Below are positions 23,701-25,304 of a DNA stretch of 25,304 bases, in pieces. This DNA comes from RGIG1993 sp964564225. Its GTDB lineage: Bacteria > Bacillota > Clostridia > Oscillospirales > CAG-272. Every line of letters starts with the position of its first letter. Position 1 is the first letter of the stretch. A model generated the notes under the pieces. The model ran no database searches. It was not told where the DNA came from and saw nothing but the letters and a program-made list of their open reading frames with translations. Where the stretch lies: positions 1 to 25,304 of the forward strand of contig CAZMAF010000023.1 in the NCBI GenBank assembly GCA_964564225.1, given 5' to 3'. Both the position numbers and the translations under genes were made by a program.

Positions 23701-23992
23701 ACACGGCTTTGCGGAGGGCTTCAAAGAAATAGACGTACTGACCGTTTAAGTCAAGCACCAGCACCGAGCCCTTACCGAAGGGGTATGTGCCTTGCAGAAT
23801 GAAGACCATGAAAAAGAGCAGGGCGGGTACGAAAAAAGAAAAATACAAATAGCCTTGCTTATTGAAATGCGTCACCGTCTTTTTGCCGAATGGCGTTTCG
23901 GTGAATTTTTGCCAGAGATTTTTGAAATAGTTACAGAAGGCGTTGTCGGTGAAGGAACGTTTCTTAGCGTTTTTAGTGGTCGTTTTTGCCAT
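20789..23992 (-). CDS. YfhO-family membrane protein, GT-C-type glycosyltransferase
   Basis: A 1067-residue polytopic membrane protein. After a basic cytoplasmic N-terminus (1-48), the first membrane segment (about 49-67) leads to an outside loop with Asp81 in VLVLDLNGQYVYFF, the position of the catalytic acid in GT-C enzymes. About a dozen further hydrophobic segments extend to about residue 530. A large extracytoplasmic domain with beta-rich character follows, then a last membrane segment (about 999-1017) and a Lys/Arg-rich tail. This layout is that of the YfhO family. B. subtilis YfhO is linked to sugar modification of lipoteichoic acid by a lipid-linked sugar donor. The polymer modified here is unknown, and no CsbB- or GtcA-like gene lies in the window. 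ATG 23992 has GGGAG six bases upstream and overlaps DUF951 by 20 bp. Confidence 0.88.
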   Translation of the reverse strand: MAKTTTKNAKKRSFTDNAFCNYFKNLWQKFTETPFGKKTVTHFNKQGYLYFSFFVPALLFFMVFILQGTYPFGKGSVLVLDLNGQYVYFFEALRKAVYGDASLLYSWCGTLGAEFIGIYAYYIASPLSYIVALFPEGAMTEALLTIELVKCGLSGLTMSYYLKKSRPRSGEMVTIIIAVMYALSAYAVVMAHNTMWIDAIIWLPLLTYGIERLINYGHFKLFTVALAMTIISNFYIGYMICFYVFIYFFYYYFFASHRESTAVGEVTSGNNNFINERCHFLRSLVRIGLAAVIALLISAFIILPTYYSLTLGKTTFSDPTWEYVLANPEGTEKLLFKFNPFEFIAKLMIASYDSVRPSGLPFLYCGMLTLILVPVYFISKRVNFRQKLGAGLILSIYFLFMIVAPVDMLLHGAQEPNWLNYRYSFIFSFLLLVLAHRGLELFHTIKLKKTITVASVWAGLVLLSTPFVSEMFETPEVSYIRRLLLFMLLPIALLAIYEAAHYYILKDRKNPVLRTSMITTLAIIVCLEAFVGTLLNTTSLNEDVTFSPKYTNIGLEGYDNFLDRFRPIVNAVQDSDSSFYRMEKAHGTDHVRKYADNYALNMRGLTGSTSTLNSKTIDFLDRLGYISYSNVSSHKGATSVGDALLGVKYLISDTDRTNDSYFLEAYKVLTDNQGLSTNIHEYEEGKYLYSYENLYALSIAYLSSGNIKDYNITESPSPFVTMNSLLTALLGEETEVFKEIETSRSNISVSDNVNMETPNYLVKKYDKDGNRIPKTDANGDTVYNDSGEVSYTTKSVAYYSFTRKSGETGDMEITITFTVPETVKDGTEILFKLPTDYPREAKWTFTSSAEGSEELKGSCFISSDKTDCILSLGRMNAGDVGTLKLTVEGENFYFEQGYESGIFYYVDEEAYQEAFTKLAEGNFKIEDYTESYFKGSITVEEGKNTVFTTIPYEKYWNVYIDGEEVETYMTCAALLAFDIEENGTHTVVIEYVSDPLNQGIFLGVIGLTLLVGWVTLDSIFFRKKRLANCTLDYDCLSELDYISDGYDEEILDKLKKQRHRKKKQRGK

Positions 23993-24182
23993 CTTGGGCT
24001 CCCGTTATCTTTTTGATATTTTTTTCGAGTTTTTCACGTGCTACGGTGACGTCGTGTCCGCAATTCTGACAGCGAATGCGAATATCGCTGCCTATGCGCA
24101 GAACCGTGAAGGTCTTGCCGCCGCAGGGGTGTTGTTTCTTCATTTCGAGCGTGTCACCCACGTCGAGCTTTACGATTCGCAT
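23973..24182 (-). CDS. DUF951 small zinc-ribbon-like protein
   Basis: A 69-residue protein of the DUF951 family, widespread in Firmicutes and without a known function. It begins MRIVKLDVGDTLEMKKQHPC and has Cys20, Cys38 and Cys41 with His18 and His43 (QHPCGG and RCQNCGHDV), which could hold one metal ion. The basic C-terminal half suggests nucleic-acid contact, but this is inference. The start ATG 24182 follows GGAGG (24193-24189) by six bases. The frame is open 21 codons further upstream, but those codons lack a ribosome binding site and are not family-like. The last 20 bp overlap the YfhO-family gene, so the two are probably co-transcribed and translationally coupled. Confidence 0.9.
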   Translation of the reverse strand: MRIVKLDVGDTLEMKKQHPCGGKTFTVLRIGSDIRIRCQNCGHDVTVAREKLEKNIKKITGAQDGKNDH

Positions 24183-24216
24183 ATAATACCTCCGTAAGTA
24201 TAAACCCGTACAGTAT

Positions 24217-24245
24217 AGTTTACCATATTTTTCAAAGCTTTGCAA
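24217..24245 (-). promoter_or_regulatory. possible promoter of the DUF951 gene
   Basis: On the minus strand, TTGCAA (24245-24240) and TAAACT (24222-24217) have 17-bp spacing, each matching four of six consensus bases. TATACT (24217-24212) is a better -10 but lacks a matching -35. A promoter is expected here because the gene is divergent from the transaminase gene, but the exact site is unsure. Confidence 0.35.
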
Positions 24246-24303
24246 CTGTTTGGAAAAAATTTAGAGGGATTTATAAAAAAAACTACTATTTTTCTTTGAA
24301 CTC

Positions 24304-24332
24304 TTGCATTGCCGTTGATTTTGTTCTATAAT
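24304..24332 (+). promoter_or_regulatory. sigma-A-type promoter of the transaminase gene
   Basis: TTGCAT (24304-24309) and a perfect TATAAT (24327-24332) with 17-bp spacing predict a start near 24340. The leader is short (about 45 nt) and A/T-rich, ending in the ribosome binding site AGAGGA before ATG 24386. Confidence 0.8.
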
Positions 24333-24385
24333 GGGTATACTATATCATAACAAGTATATTATATTTTATCGACAGAGGACTTCTT

Positions 24386-25231
24386 ATGCAAACGATTGGT
24401 TATTATAACGGCGTGACAGCACCCCTTGAAGAATTGATGATTCCCGCCAATGACCGCTCGAATTACTACGCCGACGGCGTTTACGATGCGGCATACGGCA
24501 GAAATTATAAAATTTTCGCTCTTGACGAGCATATTGATCGCTTTTTCAAATCGCTCTCCATGATCCGTATCGAGCCAAATATGACGAAAGCGGAGTTAAA
24601 GGCGCTTCTCGAGTCGCTCGTTATGAAGCTTGACTCGGACGAGTTTTGCCTTTATTGGCACATGACGCGCGGCACGGCGCTCCGCTCGCACGCCTTCCCG
24701 AAGGGAGTCGCGCCCAATCTTCTCGTAACGGTGCGTCCTCACAAGCTGCTCGATACCGCTTCCTGCCGCTACAAGCTTTGGTCGGTAGAGGATAACCGTT
24801 ACTATTTCTGCAACGTCAAAACGATCAACCTCCTGCCAAACGTCCTTGCCAATCAGACGGCGAAGGATCATGGTTGTGACGAGGCAATCTTTGTGAGAAA
24901 CGGCTATATTACCGAGGGCTCGCATTCCAATATGGCGATTTTGAAGGACGGAAAATTTATTACCGCGCCCTTGACCAATTTGATTCTGCCCGGTATTACC
25001 CGTATGCATACGATCGCGATTTGTCGCGAGAAGGGTATTCCTGTGGAGGAAAGAGCCTTTTCCTTTGCCGAGCTGATGGATGCCGACGAGATCATGATGA
25101 TGGCGTCGAGCGTACACGGCGTTGCCGTTTGTGAGGTCAACGGAACGCCCGTCGGCGGCAAGGACAGCGAAACCTACGAGAAGATCCGCTCGGCGTATCG
25201 CGAGAAGTATCTGAGAGAGACGGAAGTATAA
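24386..25231 (+). CDS. D-amino-acid transaminase (class IV aminotransferase)
   Basis: A PLP enzyme that moves the amino group between D-alanine and 2-oxoglutarate, giving D-glutamate and D-alanine for peptidoglycan; cytoplasmic. The 281-residue product keeps Lys145 (NVKTINLL) and Glu177 (ITEGSHSN) at the same numbers as the Bacillus sp. YM-1 enzyme. It also has the R-x-H carboxylate-binding pair in TRGTALRSHAFP (Arg100 and His102), which separates D-amino-acid transaminases from branched-chain enzymes. LPGITR and a C-terminal MMASSVHGV block complete the family pattern. The start ATG 24386 has AGAGGA upstream. It is transcribed from its own promoter and no co-transcribed gene is visible. A less likely alternative is 4-amino-4-deoxychorismate lyase, which belongs to the same class but lacks the R-x-H pair. 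Confidence 0.9.
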   Translation: MQTIGYYNGVTAPLEELMIPANDRSNYYADGVYDAAYGRNYKIFALDEHIDRFFKSLSMIRIEPNMTKAELKALLESLVMKLDSDEFCLYWHMTRGTALRSHAFPKGVAPNLLVTVRPHKLLDTASCRYKLWSVEDNRYYFCNVKTINLLPNVLANQTAKDHGCDEAIFVRNGYITEGSHSNMAILKDGKFITAPLTNLILPGITRMHTIAICREKGIPVEERAFSFAELMDADEIMMMASSVHGVAVCEVNGTPVGGKDSETYEKIRSAYREKYLRETEV

Positions 25232-25239
25232 TTCAAAAT

Positions 25240-25304
25240 CCCGAAGGAGTTAGCGTGATGTCCTTAACGGACAAATCACGCTAAACGATGTTTGCCCTTA
25301 CGGG
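25240..25304. repeat. chain of short inverted repeats at the window end
   Basis: TTAGCGTGAT-GTCC (25250-25263) pairs with GGAC-aa-ATCACGCTAA (25269-25284) around the loop TTAAC. CCCG-AAGG (25240-25247) can pair with CCTTACGGG (25296-25304) as an outer arm. The tail GTTTGCCCTTACGGG (25290-25304) looks like the first half of another hairpin that continues beyond the window. There is no T-run, so it is not a classical terminator, although it may end the transaminase transcript. Confidence 0.65.

Overview
The window reads as a core chromosomal segment of a member of the Clostridia (Bacillota). The strongest evidence is the order yggS-sepF-yggT-divIVA-ileS-lspA-rluD, which is the Gram-positive cell-division neighbourhood. 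It is supported by AGGAGG-type ribosome binding sites, consensus sigma-A promoters with 17-bp spacers, a DUF951 gene, a D-amino-acid transaminase and a BspA-type leucine-rich-repeat protein of the kind common in gut Clostridia. TGA is used as an ordinary stop (sepF, divIVA, ileS, lspA, tatD), so the code is standard. Genus and family cannot be given from this sequence alone. No rRNA, tRNA, CRISPR array, insertion sequence or phage gene was seen.

Layout. (1) 185-10039, plus strand: miaA; then, after a repeat-like hairpin, a tight run of a HlyD-like membrane protein, yggS, sepF, yggT, divIVA, ileS, lspA, rluD and tatD, with overlaps or gaps under 60 bp, closed by a terminator at 10046-10093. 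(2) 10122-10518, minus strand: rpsT (ribosomal protein S20) with a TTG start, its own promoter and terminator. (3) 10560-18478, plus strand: rpoB-rpoC as a two-gene operon with a consensus promoter, a leader of about 309 nt and a strong terminator. (4) 18731-20575, plus strand: a single-gene unit for a cytoplasmic-looking protein with eight 23-residue leucine-rich repeats, a tandem VVVEEP-type linker and a C-terminal Sel1-like motif. (5) 24182-20742, minus strand: DUF951 and a YfhO-family membrane protein, overlapping by 20 bp. (6) 24304-25231, plus strand: a class IV D-amino-acid transaminase, followed by a chain of short inverted repeats that runs off the window end.

How the genes fit together. 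SepF, YggT and DivIVA serve septum placement and assembly. LspA trims lipoproteins. The transaminase probably supplies D-amino acids for the cell wall, and the YfhO protein probably glycosylates a cell-surface polymer. MiaA, IleS, RluD, S20 and RpoBC belong to translation and transcription. Most of the window is ordinary housekeeping sequence. The parts that deserve a second look are the LRR-linker-Sel1 protein with its hierarchical repeat, the acidic tail on LspA, the rpoB leader, the detachment of rpoBC from the ribosomal protein genes, the absence of ylmH, and the two intergenic repeat elements.
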